A stretch of DNA of 64,000 nucleotides from Thermomicrobiales bacterium (GTDB lineage Bacteria > Chloroflexota > Chloroflexia > Thermomicrobiales > UBA6265), in the NCBI GenBank assembly GCA_023957115.1, contig JAMLHN010000018.1:1-64000 (forward strand). The letters run 5' to 3'. The notes beneath the pieces were generated by a model, which saw nothing but the letters and a program-made list of their open reading frames with translations, was not told the DNA's origin and made no database searches. Positions 9,944 to 18,549 of this stretch are shown piece by piece; within the stretch, counting starts at the first letter, position 1; the number at the start of each line of letters is the position of its first letter. Both the position numbers and the translations under genes were made by a program.

Positions 9944-10867
9944 ATGGGTAACGTAGCGGTGCTTTGCACCCGGGTTCGAGTCGAGGAGAAGCAGCTACTG
10001 GCGGGGTTCGCGAACGCGGGCATCCCGGCGGAGCCAGTTGCCCCCGAGTCGGACCCGTTCCCTATTCCGCGAGTCAGCCTCGCCACCACCGGGTTCGATC
10101 AGACCGCCACGTCCTCCGCCGGCAACCATCGCTTCTCGATCGTCATCGACCGGTTGCAAAATCGATCGGTGGGGAGCGCGATCATTCGGAATCACCGGGC
10201 CGTGGGAACGCCGGTCATCGATAGCGGAATCGCCGCGACCGGCAACCGGCTCGAGGTGTTGCATGCGCTGGCGGGGGCGGGGCTCCCATTGCCGCCAGTC
10301 CTGCTTGCGCTTTCGGAGGGCGCCGGTCTGGTCGCCATCGAGCAGACCGGCTATCCGGCCACGATCTTTCCCATGCAGATCGGTCTCTCGGGTATCGGCC
10401 TGCAAGATCGCGAGATTGCGGAAGCGATCCTGGAGCATCGCGATACGCTCGGCGGCTCGGCCGAGGCCGTGTTCGTGGTCCAGGCGGGCATTCACAACGA
10501 AGACGATCTGATCAAGGCGGTCGTGGTCGACGGAATGGTTGTCGCCTACGAGGGCACCTGTCTGCATCCAAACGGATTCGCCGGCTGCGAGCAGCTGGCC
10601 GTTGCCGCCGCGGCGGCGCTTGGCGCCACGTTCGTTGGCGTCACGATGGCGCACACGGCGGACGGTCTGGTCGTCTGGGACGTCCGTCCCACACCCGATT
10701 TCCGCAGGTCGATTCCGACCGGGACCGCGACCGTCGCCGATGCGCTGGTGGCGCTGGCGCAGCGGACGTCGAGCATGAATCCGGTTTCTGGTTCGATCTC
10801 TCGGGCGACGATGCCCTCATTGGTCGGAGCGTCCGGCCTGGGGAACGACATTGTCCTCTCAGCCTGA
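9944..10867 (+). CDS. Degenerate LysX/RimK-like ATP-grasp homologue
   Basis: A 307-residue protein (or 315 from an ATG at 9920) that aligns along its length with the two LysX-type ligases downstream. Its opening, VAVLCTRVRVEEK, matches [14 protein letters not shown] of lysX. Family active-site segments are eroded. The [14 protein letters not shown] segment that carries the ATP-binding Lys has become FPMQIGLSGIGL. The metal-binding [11 protein letters not shown] has become DVRPTPDFRRS, losing Glu and Asn. RDIRSFVV has become DLIKAVVV. It is probably not a ligase. It overlaps lysK by 17 bp, so it belongs to the Arg T-box operon. It might act as a LysW-binding adaptor or regulator; that is speculation. 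The reading frame is intact, which argues against simple decay. Confidence 0.8.
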   Translation: MGNVAVLCTRVRVEEKQLLAGFANAGIPAEPVAPESDPFPIPRVSLATTGFDQTATSSAGNHRFSIVIDRLQNRSVGSAIIRNHRAVGTPVIDSGIAATGNRLEVLHALAGAGLPLPPVLLALSEGAGLVAIEQTGYPATIFPMQIGLSGIGLQDREIAEAILEHRDTLGGSAEAVFVVQAGIHNEDDLIKAVVVDGMVVAYEGTCLHPNGFAGCEQLAVAAAAALGATFVGVTMAHTADGLVVWDVRPTPDFRRSIPTGTATVADALVALAQRTSSMNPVSGSISRATMPSLVGASGLGNDIVLSA

Positions 10868-11924
10868 AACGATCGCCGAACACGACACGACCGCTGCCGG
10901 CCAAATCGACCTGCTGCACGGGCTCGTTGCCATTCCGAGCCTGAGCGGCGAGGAGCGCGCGGCGGTGACCTACCTGGTTCAGGAAATGAGCGCGCGAGGG
11001 CTGGATGCGCATATCGACGCGGCCGGCAACGCCATTGGGGTCAAGGGCAACGGTCCGACCAGGATTGTGCTGCTTGGGCATATCGATACGGTGCCGGGCG
11101 ACATCCCGGTCCGGGTCGACGACGGCGTCTTGCACGGACGCGGCTCCGTCGACGCCAAAGGCCCCCTGGCCACGTTCGTCGCGGCAGCCGAACAGGCGTC
11201 GGGACAGAACGCAACGATCACGGTGGTCGGCGCGGTTGGCGAAGAGTCGATCGGTTCACCGGGGGCACATCATGCGGCCACCTGGCCGGCGCCCGATCTC
11301 TGCATCATCGGGGAACCGAGTAGCTGGGACGCGGTCTGTCTCGGATACCGGGGCACCATCTCATTTACCTATCGACTCGTCCAGGCAGGGCGGCATACCG
11401 CGGGTCCGGGCGAGACGGTTGGCGAACTGGGCGTGCAGTTCTGGAATCTGTTGCTGGCCGAGATTCAGCGTCTCAATGGCGACTCCGAAGGGTTCCACTC
11501 TATTGGAACATCCCTGCGATCGATCAATACCTCGACCGATGGTTTGTATGACACGGTCGAGATGTCGATTGGAATTCGCATTCCGCCGGCGGTGCCGTCC
11601 GCTCGTGTCCTGGAAATCATCGACGGACTCAGGGATCGGGCCGAAATCGAACTGCACGGGGTCCAGGAGGGGTATTCGACCAACAAGCGAAATCCGATGA
11701 CGGCTCCCTTTCTACGCGCCATTCGAGCCGAGGGCGGAAACCCACGGTTCACGCGCAAGCTGGGAACCGCGGATATGACCGTGGTCGGCCCCGTCTGGCA
11801 ATGCCCGATCGTGGCCTATGGTCCCGGCGATGCCGCACTCGATCACACCCCGGAAGAACGGATCGATCTGGATGACTACGTGCGGGCCGTACGGGTCCTG
11901 ACAGCAGTGCTGGATGCGGTATGA
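10851..11924 (+). CDS. lysK: [LysW]-lysine/ornithine hydrolase
   Basis: M20-family metallopeptidase that cleaves the finished lysine or ornithine from LysW. 357 residues from a TTG start at 10851, inside the end of the preceding gene. Metal ligands are visible in LLGHIDTVPG (His, Asp), GRGSVDAKGPL (Asp), VGAVGEESIGSPGA (Glu-Glu) and IIGEPSS, with a C-terminal His in LDHTPEE. The length and the GSVDAKGP motif suit LysK rather than ArgE or DapE. A 4-bp ATGA overlap couples it to the ArgX-type ligase. Confidence 0.93.
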   Translation: MSSQPETIAEHDTTAAGQIDLLHGLVAIPSLSGEERAAVTYLVQEMSARGLDAHIDAAGNAIGVKGNGPTRIVLLGHIDTVPGDIPVRVDDGVLHGRGSVDAKGPLATFVAAAEQASGQNATITVVGAVGEESIGSPGAHHAATWPAPDLCIIGEPSSWDAVCLGYRGTISFTYRLVQAGRHTAGPGETVGELGVQFWNLLLAEIQRLNGDSEGFHSIGTSLRSINTSTDGLYDTVEMSIGIRIPPAVPSARVLEIIDGLRDRAEIELHGVQEGYSTNKRNPMTAPFLRAIRAEGGNPRFTRKLGTADMTVVGPVWQCPIVAYGPGDAALDHTPEERIDLDDYVRAVRVLTAVLDAV

Positions 11925-12868
11925 CCATTTCGCATTTCATCAATGATCCGTTGACCGAAGATAGCGACATACGACTGGGCGTGCTCGTATCGCATCTGCG
12001 CATGGAAGAGAAGCTTATTCTCGAAGCAGGACGGCGGCGCGGCCTGGCCATCACACCGATCTTCGATCGGAAGATCGTGCTCGATCTTTCGAATCTTTCC
12101 GGGACGGCGGCATCGAGCTTCCCGTACGATGTCGTGCTCGACCGAAGCGTGGCGCACTCGCGCGCGCTTTACAGCTTGAAATCCTTCGAAGCGTGGGGCA
12201 TCCCCACGCTCAACCGGTCGACCGCCACCCAGATCTGCGACGACAAGGCGCTCTGTAGTCTGGCGCTTGGCTCGGCCAATGTACCGACGCCGCGCACGTT
12301 GCTCGCCTATTCGATCGAGTCCGCGCTGGAAGCATGTGCGTTGCTGGGATACCCAGCCGTGCTCAAGCCGGTTACCGGTTCCTGGGGGCGCCTGCTGGCC
12401 AAGGTGAACGGACCGGATCAGGCAAAAGCCCTGCTGGAACAAAAGGTGTCCCTGGGCTCGTATCAGCACGCGCTCTTCTACGTGCAGGAATACCAGGAGA
12501 AACCGGGGCGCGATATTCGCGTCTTCGTCGTGGGTGACCGGGTTTTGGCGGCGAGCTACCGGTCGGCCGATCATTGGATTACCAATACGGCCCGGGGCGC
12601 GTCTTCGTCGAAGTGCCCGATCACGCCCCAGATCGAAGATATCGTGCTGAATGCATGTCAAGCGGTCGGCGCGCGGCTGGCTGGGGTCGATTTGATCGAA
12701 ACCTACGATGGCTATACCGTGCTCGAAGTCAATACCGGTGGCGAGTTCCACGGACTGATGACGACCACCGATGTCGATATCGCCGGTGAGATCGTCGAGG
12801 AGGCGATGCGCATCGCACGCGCATCGGCCATGCGTCGTCTCGAAACGACTACCGCTGCAGGAGATTGA
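11921..12868 (+). CDS. argX: LysW ligase, ArgX type (glutamate--LysW)
   Basis: ATP-grasp ligase joining an amino acid to the C-terminus of LysW, 315 residues. Active-site segments are intact: [16 protein letters not shown] (ATP-binding Lys), FYVQEYQE, GRDIRVFVVGD and the metal-binding EVNTGGEFHG. The final segment differs from the lysX paralogue ([11 protein letters not shown]), as expected for different substrates. It is last in the operon behind the Arg T-box, so glutamate to ornithine (ArgX) is the better guess. The assignment of this gene to Arg and the next ligase to Lys is inferred from the leaders and this motif, not proven. Confidence 0.85.
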   Translation: MTISHFINDPLTEDSDIRLGVLVSHLRMEEKLILEAGRRRGLAITPIFDRKIVLDLSNLSGTAASSFPYDVVLDRSVAHSRALYSLKSFEAWGIPTLNRSTATQICDDKALCSLALGSANVPTPRTLLAYSIESALEACALLGYPAVLKPVTGSWGRLLAKVNGPDQAKALLEQKVSLGSYQHALFYVQEYQEKPGRDIRVFVVGDRVLAASYRSADHWITNTARGASSSKCPITPQIEDIVLNACQAVGARLAGVDLIETYDGYTVLEVNTGGEFHGLMTTTDVDIAGEIVEEAMRIARASAMRRLETTTAAGD

Positions 12869-12902
12869 CAGGAGCCAAGGCATTTCCTAAGCTCAATATC
12901 AA

Positions 12903-13220
12903 TGGCTTCGACGGGGAGTTCCCGGTGGGTCCGAAGCAGCAGAGAGCGGGTAGCTGGTGTGAATCCCGCGGATAGTCGGCCCAGAGGACAAGACCCCAGA
13001 GCCGCCGGAAGAAGCGGAGCGGACGCTCCCCAGTAGAACCGGCCGGGTGCTCCCGTTACTGAGCTCAGTCTGTACCGAGCAACCCGTTGGTCCGCCGCGC
13101 GCGGCGATGCGACGGAACGCTCGACTGGCTGACGAGGCCGTCCGCCAAAAGAGGACGGCGAACAAAGGTGGTACCACGGAGTGAAGCCCTCCGTCCTTTG
13201 GACGTGGGGCTTCTGTATTT
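12903..13220 (+). promoter_or_regulatory. T-box leader, specifier AAG (Lys)
   Basis: Second tRNA-sensing leader. The specifier loop is AGTT (12917-12920) opposite GAC (12987-12989), followed by AAG (12990-12992, lysine) and a purine. The lower helix is GGGG (12913-12916) with CCCC (12994-12997). The distal AGAGAG and GGTGTGAA motifs of Stem I are at about 12941-12963. The T-box sequence AAAGGTGGTACCACGG lies at 13164-13179. A terminator stem GAAGCCC (13183-13189) with GGGCTTC (13207-13213) is followed by TGTATTTATT. Uncharged tRNA-Lys should raise lysX expression. The AGTT/GAC pair departs from the usual AGTA/GAA, so the codon call is slightly less secure than for the Arg leader. Confidence 0.88.
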
Positions 13221-13240
13221 ATTCGACGGAGGTCGAATTC

Positions 13241-14137
13241 GTGGGTACGCCACTCAATATCGCCATTCTCATGTCCCGGGTCCGGGTCGAAGAAAAACTG
13301 CTGCTGACCGAGCTGGAAAAACGCGGGGTCGCGATTCAGCGGATCGACGACCGCACGATCAATCTCGATCTCGAACGCCCCAACCTCGATTGCGATGTCG
13401 TGCTCGAACGCGCGGTCAATCACTTGCGCGCGCTCTATGCATTGCGCATTTACAACGACTGGGGTATTCCCACCGTCAACACGTACGATGTGGCAAACAC
13501 GTGTGGCGACAAGCTGCTGACCAGCGCAGCGCTGGCGCGCCACAATGTCCCCTCCCCGCGCACCGTCATCGCCTTCACTCCGGAATCCGCGCTCGAAGCG
13601 ATCGAGGAGATGGGCTATCCCGTCGTCCTCAAGCCAGCGGTGGGATCGTGGGGGCGTCTCCTGGCGAAAGTCAACGACCGGGACGCCGCCGAGGCGCTAC
13701 TGGAGCACAAAGTCACACTCGGATCGTTCCATCACGGAGCCTTCTACATCCAGGAATATGTCGAAAAAGGTGGACGGGATATTCGCTCCTTTGTCGTGGA
13801 TGACGAGACGATTTGCGCCATCTACCGTGCCTCCCCGCACTGGATCACCAATACGGCGAGAGGGGGCGCTGCCTCGAACTGTCCAATCACGGCGGAGATC
13901 GACGAGGTGTCACGCGCCGCGGCGCGGGCGGTCGGCGGTGGTGTGGTTGCCGTCGATCTCTTCGAAACCGAACGGGGCATGCTGGTCAACGAAGTGAACT
14001 ACACGATGGAGTTTCGCAACAGCATCGACACGACCGGGGTGAATATCCCGGCCCGAATCGTCGATTATGTCATCAAGGTCGGCGAAGCGGGCCGCGCTCG
14101 CGCTGAGCAGAACGGCCGAGTTGCGACGCTCGCTTAA
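13241..14137 (+). CDS. lysX: 2-aminoadipate--[LysW] ligase
   Basis: ATP-grasp ligase that charges LysW with 2-aminoadipate at the start of carrier-bound lysine synthesis. 298 residues from the GTG at 13241 behind a strong GGAGGT; this start lies just after the T-box terminator and fits homologue N-termini. Intact motifs: [35 protein letters not shown] and [11 protein letters not shown] followed by DTTGVNIP, as in classical LysX. The Lys-specific T-box supports the lysine assignment. Its stop codon touches a heptamer repeat. Confidence 0.92.
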   Translation: MGTPLNIAILMSRVRVEEKLLLTELEKRGVAIQRIDDRTINLDLERPNLDCDVVLERAVNHLRALYALRIYNDWGIPTVNTYDVANTCGDKLLTSAALARHNVPSPRTVIAFTPESALEAIEEMGYPVVLKPAVGSWGRLLAKVNDRDAAEALLEHKVTLGSFHHGAFYIQEYVEKGGRDIRSFVVDDETICAIYRASPHWITNTARGGAASNCPITAEIDEVSRAAARAVGGGVVAVDLFETERGMLVNEVNYTMEFRNSIDTTGVNIPARIVDYVIKVGEAGRARAEQNGRVATLA

Positions 14138-14139
14138 AG

Positions 14140-14174
14140 GGCAAGAGGCAAGAGGCAAGAGGCAAGAGGCAAGA
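14140..14174 (+). repeat. Heptamer tandem repeat (GGCAAGA)5
   Basis: Five perfect copies of GGCAAGA start three bases after the lysX stop codon. Other heptamer arrays in the window also touch stop codons. Confidence 0.95.
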
Positions 14175-14200
14175 GGAGTCTACGGGCACGATCAACCCCG

Positions 14201-14311
14201 TTTGTCATCCTGAACGAAGTGAAGGATCTCTTCGGCGGGCTGGCAGGTAAACCGGAGTGAGACGTGACGCGCGGCAACGGGAGAGATTCTTCGCTGCGCT
14301 CAGAATGACGG
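14201..14311. repeat. Inverted dispersed repeat pair (TGTCATCCTGA type)
   Basis: A left arm beginning TTTGTCATCCTGAACGAAG (ends about 14233) and a right arm, inverted, ending GCGCTCAGAATGACG (14279-14310) form imperfect inverted repeats about 45 bp apart. The same two arms recur in the opposite arrangement at 17203-17288. It resembles a REP/MITE-type element; no coding content is seen. Confidence 0.8.
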
Positions 14312-14374
14312 ATATGTGAGCACGTTCGGTATGGCAACGGCGCTCTTACGGAGCAGAGGAGAGGTTCCACGACT

Positions 14375-15424
14375 ATGGCGGTAAAGACTTCGATCATTGG
14401 TGGGTCGGGATATGCGGGCGGGGAGCTGTTGCGGCTGCTTCTGAGCCATCCGATGGCGCAGGTGCACCAGGTGACCTCGGAGCGCAATGCCGGGAAGTTC
14501 GTCTTCTCGGTGCATCCGAACCTCCGCAAGCGAACGCAGCTCAAGTTCTCCAGTGTGAATGACATCGAACCGGTAGACGTGCTGTTCGTGGCGACACCGC
14601 ATGGTGCGTCGATGAAGAAGATGGAGGAATTCCGCGCACTCGCCCCGATCGTGATCGACCTGAGCGCCGACTTCCGCTTGAATTCTCCGGACGGTTATCC
14701 GAAGTGGTATGCCCACGATCACATCCTTCCCGAGATGTTGACCGAGTTCATCTACGGAATTCCGGAGCTGCACCGGGATGAGATCCGCGAAGCCAATCTG
14801 ATCTCGAGCGCCGGCTGCATGGCCACCACGTCCATCCTCGGGCTCTATCCCCTCTTCCAGGCGGGTGTGGTCGATCTGTCGATGCCGGCAATCATCGAAG
14901 CCAAAACTGGGTCGTCGGGTTCCGGCAACTCGGCCAATCTTTCCTCACACCATCCCGAGCGGGCAGGGGTGATCCGCTCGTTCAAACCGACCGGCCACCG
15001 GCATTCGGCCGAGATCATCCAGGAGCTGACCTTCGACGGCAATGTGCCGGAGATCGCGTTCTCGGCCACCTCGGTCGAGGCCGTGCGCGGCATTCTGGCA
15101 ACCTCGCATGTCTACCTGAAGGAGCCGATGACCGACAAAGAGGTCTGGGCAATCTATCGGAAGGCGTACAAGGACGAACCGTTCCTGCGGGTGGTGAAGG
15201 AATCGTCCGGAATCCACCGGTATCCCGAACCGAAGATCCTTTCGGGTTCGAACTACTGCGATGTCGGGTTCGAGCGGGATCCAGACTCGAACCGCCTGGT
15301 TGTGATGGCCGCGCTCGACAACCTGATGAAGGGCGCCTCCGGACAGGCCGTCCAGGCATTCAATATCCGAATGGGGTACGAGGAGACGTGCGGGATCGAT
15401 TTTCCGGGTCTCCACCCGATCTAG
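14375..15424 (+). CDS. lysY: [LysW]-acyl phosphate reductase (LysY/ArgC)
   Basis: NADPH-dependent reductase that turns the LysW-bound aminoadipyl (or glutamyl) phosphate into the semialdehyde. 349 residues. N-terminal Rossmann motif IIGGSGYAGGELLRLL; catalytic Cys in LISSAGCMATTSI; catalytic His region FKPTGHRHSAE. Length and order match the ArgC/LysY family. No second copy is in the window, so it probably serves both branches. It begins a separate cluster (lysY, LLM gene, lysZ, lysJ) with no T-box in front, which fits a shared function. Confidence 0.93.
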   Translation: MAVKTSIIGGSGYAGGELLRLLLSHPMAQVHQVTSERNAGKFVFSVHPNLRKRTQLKFSSVNDIEPVDVLFVATPHGASMKKMEEFRALAPIVIDLSADFRLNSPDGYPKWYAHDHILPEMLTEFIYGIPELHRDEIREANLISSAGCMATTSILGLYPLFQAGVVDLSMPAIIEAKTGSSGSGNSANLSSHHPERAGVIRSFKPTGHRHSAEIIQELTFDGNVPEIAFSATSVEAVRGILATSHVYLKEPMTDKEVWAIYRKAYKDEPFLRVVKESSGIHRYPEPKILSGSNYCDVGFERDPDSNRLVVMAALDNLMKGASGQAVQAFNIRMGYEETCGIDFPGLHPI

Positions 15425-15520
15425 GCCCAACCGCCTCCCCTACGCCGGCGAGATTTGACACGGGAACCCATGCGTGCGTCATATGGATTCGTGCCGAAAA
15501 TGACGCATGCGAGGCGAGTA

Positions 15521-16339
15521 ATGAAGTTTGGATTTGTCATTCCATACGCCAGTGCCAGTGAGTTTCTGGAACTGGCAGTCGAAATCGAACAAGCCGGTTG
15601 GGATGCGGCGTTCGGCTGGGAAACGGTCTACGGGATCGATCCCTGGGTCGTGCTCGGCGGTATGGCGGCATTGACCGAGCGGGTCACGCTTGGCACGTTG
15701 CTGACGCCACCGTCGCGACGGCGACCGTGGAAACTGGCGAGTGAGCTGGTGACGCTCGATCTGGTCTCGAACGGACGTGCGCTGCTCTGCGCGGGGCTGG
15801 GCGCCCTGGAGACGGGATTCGCGCAGGTCGGTGAAGAAACCGACCGCAAGAAACGCGCCGAGCTGATGGACGAATGCCTCGAATTGTTGACGCAATTCTG
15901 GACCGGCAAACCGTTCGAGTTTCACGGTCGGCACTACGACGTCGATTGGACCGCCTCGATGGGCGAAGTGGGCCCCGTACAGCAACCACGCATTCCGATC
16001 TGGAATGTTGGGTTGATGGGAAGCACTGCCTCGCTGCGTCGTGCCGCCCGTTGGGACGGTGTGCTGCCAAACATGCGCGACCCGGAGACGGGATGGCGTG
16101 TTCCAGGTCCGGCGGATCTGCCCGGGTTGCTGGCGGAGCTGGAAGCGCTTGGCGCGAATCTGGATACGTTCGACATCGCAGTCGAAGGCGTCACGCCCAT
16201 CGGAAACACCGCCGCGCTCGACAACGTGCGTGGGTTGGCGGAAAACGGGGCGACCTGGTGGATCGAATCGATGTGGGAAACCCCGGGCGGCATTCCCGCC
16301 GTGCGGGAACGAATCGCGGCAGGACCGCCGCAGCTCTAG
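15521..16339 (+). CDS. LLM-class flavin-dependent oxidoreductase
   Basis: Luciferase-like TIM-barrel protein of 272 residues, starting MKFGFVIPYASASEF at the ATG at 15521; upstream ATGs exist but lack homology support. Family features are an N-terminal strand, RVTLGTLLTPPSRRRPWKLASELVT-type sequence (15686-15755), and a WDGVLPNM segment late in the protein. It would use FMN or F420; which one cannot be told. It sits between lysY and lysZ, 15 bp from lysZ, so it is co-transcribed with the Lys/Arg genes although no such step is known in the LysW pathway. Confidence 0.85.
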   Translation: MKFGFVIPYASASEFLELAVEIEQAGWDAAFGWETVYGIDPWVVLGGMAALTERVTLGTLLTPPSRRRPWKLASELVTLDLVSNGRALLCAGLGALETGFAQVGEETDRKKRAELMDECLELLTQFWTGKPFEFHGRHYDVDWTASMGEVGPVQQPRIPIWNVGLMGSTASLRRAARWDGVLPNMRDPETGWRVPGPADLPGLLAELEALGANLDTFDIAVEGVTPIGNTAALDNVRGLAENGATWWIESMWETPGGIPAVRERIAAGPPQL

Positions 16340-16354
16340 CAGAGGAAGGAATCG

Positions 16355-17179
16355 ATGATCGTCGTCAAGATCGGCGGCGGGGCGGGCATCACTGCCGAGT
16401 CCTATGCCAACTTCGCGGAGGACCTGGCAGCGCTGGAAATGCCGGTCGTCCTGATTCATGGCGGAAACGCCGAATTCAGCCAGCTCAGCCGCGATCTTGG
16501 ACGTCCGCCACGGATGGTGACGAACGAGAAGGGACGCGTCAGCCGCTACACCGATTCCGAAACGATCGATATGATGCTGATGACCTACGCCGGCAAGGTC
16601 AACAAACGAATCGTCGCCCAATTGCAGGCAGCCGGGGTCAACGCGGTGGGCCTCAGCGCGATCGACGGACGGATCGCAACCGGGCGGCGCAAATCGGTCA
16701 TTCGGGTCATCGAGGACGGCAAGGCCAGGGTGCTGCGTGACGACCATGCCGGCACCATCGAGCAGGTCGACACAACGCTCATCCGCCTCCTACTCGATGC
16801 CGGGTATCTGCCGGTCATCACGCCACCGGCGCTCGCGCGTGCCGAGGGGACTCCGATCAATGTCGACGGCGATAAGCTCTCCCTCGAGCTGGCGATCGAG
16901 TTGGGCGCGGAGGCAATCTACTTCTTCTCGGATACCCCGGGGCTGCTGGCCGACAAGGACGACGAATCGACCCTGATACGCCAGATCGACATCGCCGATC
17001 CGGAAACGGCCCTCGAATCGGCACAGGGGCGGATGAAGGTCAAAGTCGAGTCGGCAATCAAGGCGATCGAGCGAGGCGTCGGACGGGTCGTCTTCTCGGA
17101 CGCCCGCGCCGAGCATCCATTGCAACGCGCGCTGGATGGCGAAGGCACGGTGATCGAACGACTGAGTCCTGGGTCCTGA
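16355..17179 (+). CDS. lysZ: [LysW]-aminoadipate/glutamate kinase
   Basis: Amino-acid-kinase-family enzyme that phosphorylates the side-chain carboxylate of LysW-bound aminoadipate or glutamate. 274 residues. N-terminal MIVVKIGGGAGI (phosphate-binding Lys and Gly), VVLIHGGNAEF, the substrate region RYTDSETIDMM, and the late INVDGDKLSLELAIELGA and FFSDTPGLL segments typical of the ArgB/LysZ family. It precedes lysJ. The stop codon lies inside a short repeat built on GTCCTGGGTCCTG. Confidence 0.93.
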   Translation: MIVVKIGGGAGITAESYANFAEDLAALEMPVVLIHGGNAEFSQLSRDLGRPPRMVTNEKGRVSRYTDSETIDMMLMTYAGKVNKRIVAQLQAAGVNAVGLSAIDGRIATGRRKSVIRVIEDGKARVLRDDHAGTIEQVDTTLIRLLLDAGYLPVITPPALARAEGTPINVDGDKLSLELAIELGAEAIYFFSDTPGLLADKDDESTLIRQIDIADPETALESAQGRMKVKVESAIKAIERGVGRVVFSDARAEHPLQRALDGEGTVIERLSPGS

Positions 17180-17202
17180 GCCGAACGAGTGGTCCGCACC
17201 GG

Positions 17203-17288
17203 CGGGAGAGATCCTTCACTTCGTTCAGGATGACAATGGGGAAGGTGCTGGCCCTCTGTCATGCTGAGCCACGCGAAGAATCTCTCGT
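17203..17288. repeat. Second copy of the TGTCATCCTGA repeat pair
   Basis: The arm GAGAGATCCTTCACTTCG through CAGGATGACA (to about 17234) is the reverse complement of the left arm at 14201. It is followed at 17255 by TGTCATGCTGAGCCACGC running to AATCTC. Compared with the first copy, the arms are swapped. Confidence 0.75.
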
Positions 17289-17327
17289 CTTCCGGGTCCA
17301 GAAACCCGGGCATCTCAAGAACATATC

Positions 17328-18545
17328 TTGGCAACCGATTACGACATGAGGACAACGACCTTGACGATTCCAACCCCGATGCTGGCATTCGATTCGATTC
17401 GGGAGCTCGAAACCGATCTCCAGATGCCGCTCTATGCGAAGCGAGATATTGCCCTGGTGCGTGGAGAGGGATCGTATCTCTTCGACTCCGAAGGGAAGCG
17501 GTACCTCGATGCCATGAGCAACTACGGTGTGGCGGCGCTGGGGCATGCCGATCCGGTATTCATGGCGGCAATGGCGGATCAGCTCTCCCGGCTGACGACC
17601 TGCCATCAGAGCTTCTATAACGATGCGCGCGCGGCTGCGCTCGCCGCCATCCGGCAGATCGCGCCGGATGGGTTGACGCGCTATTTCACCAGCAACTCGG
17701 GTGCGGAAGCCATCGAAGCCGGGTTGAAATTCGCGATGATGGCCACCGGGCGGCACAACGTGGTGGCATTGCGGCGCGGTTATCACGGGCGAACGCTTGG
17801 AGCGTTGTCCGCTACCTTCGATCCGAAGTACCGCAAACCGTTCGAGCCATTGCCGATTCCCGTCACCCATGTCACCTTCAACGACTACGAGGCGCTGGCC
17901 GAGCAGGTGAACGAGGAGACCGCCGCAATCATCCTCGAACCGGTGCAGGGCGAGGCCGGCATCTTTCCGGCCGATGACGACTATCTGCGTGCCGTGCGCG
18001 AGCTCGCGACGGCCAATGGCGCACTGCTGATCGCCGATGAGGTGCAAACCGGATTCCGCACCGGCGCGCCATTCGCGATTACGCACGCCGGAATCTCGCC
18101 CGATATCCTGTGCACCGCCAAGGCAATCGGCAACGGATTCCCGGTGGGCGTCACGATGGTCACCGAGGCGATTTCCGAAAAGACCGTCGGCGGCGCCCAC
18201 GGCACCACGTTTGGAGGCAACCCGCTTGCGATGCGCGCCGTGGTCACGACCCTGCAGGCGTTCCAGGATCGCAACCTGTACGCTCGGTCGGCGGAATTGG
18301 GAGACCGGCTGATCTCCAGCGTCGAAGCGCTCGAAAGTCCGAAAATCCGCCAGGTTCGCGGGCGAGGCTTTATGATCGGTGTGGAGATGAAGGAGCGAAT
18401 CACCCCAACCCTACGGGCGCTTCAGGAAAGTGGTGTGCTGGCGTTGCCGGCCAGTCCGGTCGTCTTCCGGCTCCTGCCGCCCTTGGTTTGGGAAGAGGAG
18501 CAGGTGAATGAATTCATCGGAACGCTGGCGAAGGTGCTCGCCTGA
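17328..18545 (+). CDS. lysJ: [LysW]-aminoadipate/glutamate semialdehyde aminotransferase
   Basis: Class III PLP aminotransferase that converts the LysW-bound semialdehyde to LysW-lysine or LysW-ornithine. About 400 residues. Visible motifs: YFTSNSGAEAIEAGLKFA, RGYHGRTLGALS, IILEPVQGEAGIFP, LLIADEVQTGFRTG and the PLP-lysine region DILCTAKAIGNGFPVG. The start is unclear: TTG 17328, ATG 17346 or ATG 17379-17390 are possible and none has a strong ribosome site. It completes the pathway lysW/lysX/lysZ/lysY/lysJ/lysK. Confidence 0.92.
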   Translation: MATDYDMRTTTLTIPTPMLAFDSIRELETDLQMPLYAKRDIALVRGEGSYLFDSEGKRYLDAMSNYGVAALGHADPVFMAAMADQLSRLTTCHQSFYNDARAAALAAIRQIAPDGLTRYFTSNSGAEAIEAGLKFAMMATGRHNVVALRRGYHGRTLGALSATFDPKYRKPFEPLPIPVTHVTFNDYEALAEQVNEETAAIILEPVQGEAGIFPADDDYLRAVRELATANGALLIADEVQTGFRTGAPFAITHAGISPDILCTAKAIGNGFPVGVTMVTEAISEKTVGGAHGTTFGGNPLAMRAVVTTLQAFQDRNLYARSAELGDRLISSVEALESPKIRQVRGRGFMIGVEMKERITPTLRALQESGVLALPASPVVFRLLPPLVWEEEQVNEFIGTLAKVLA

Positions 18546-18549
18546 TCGA

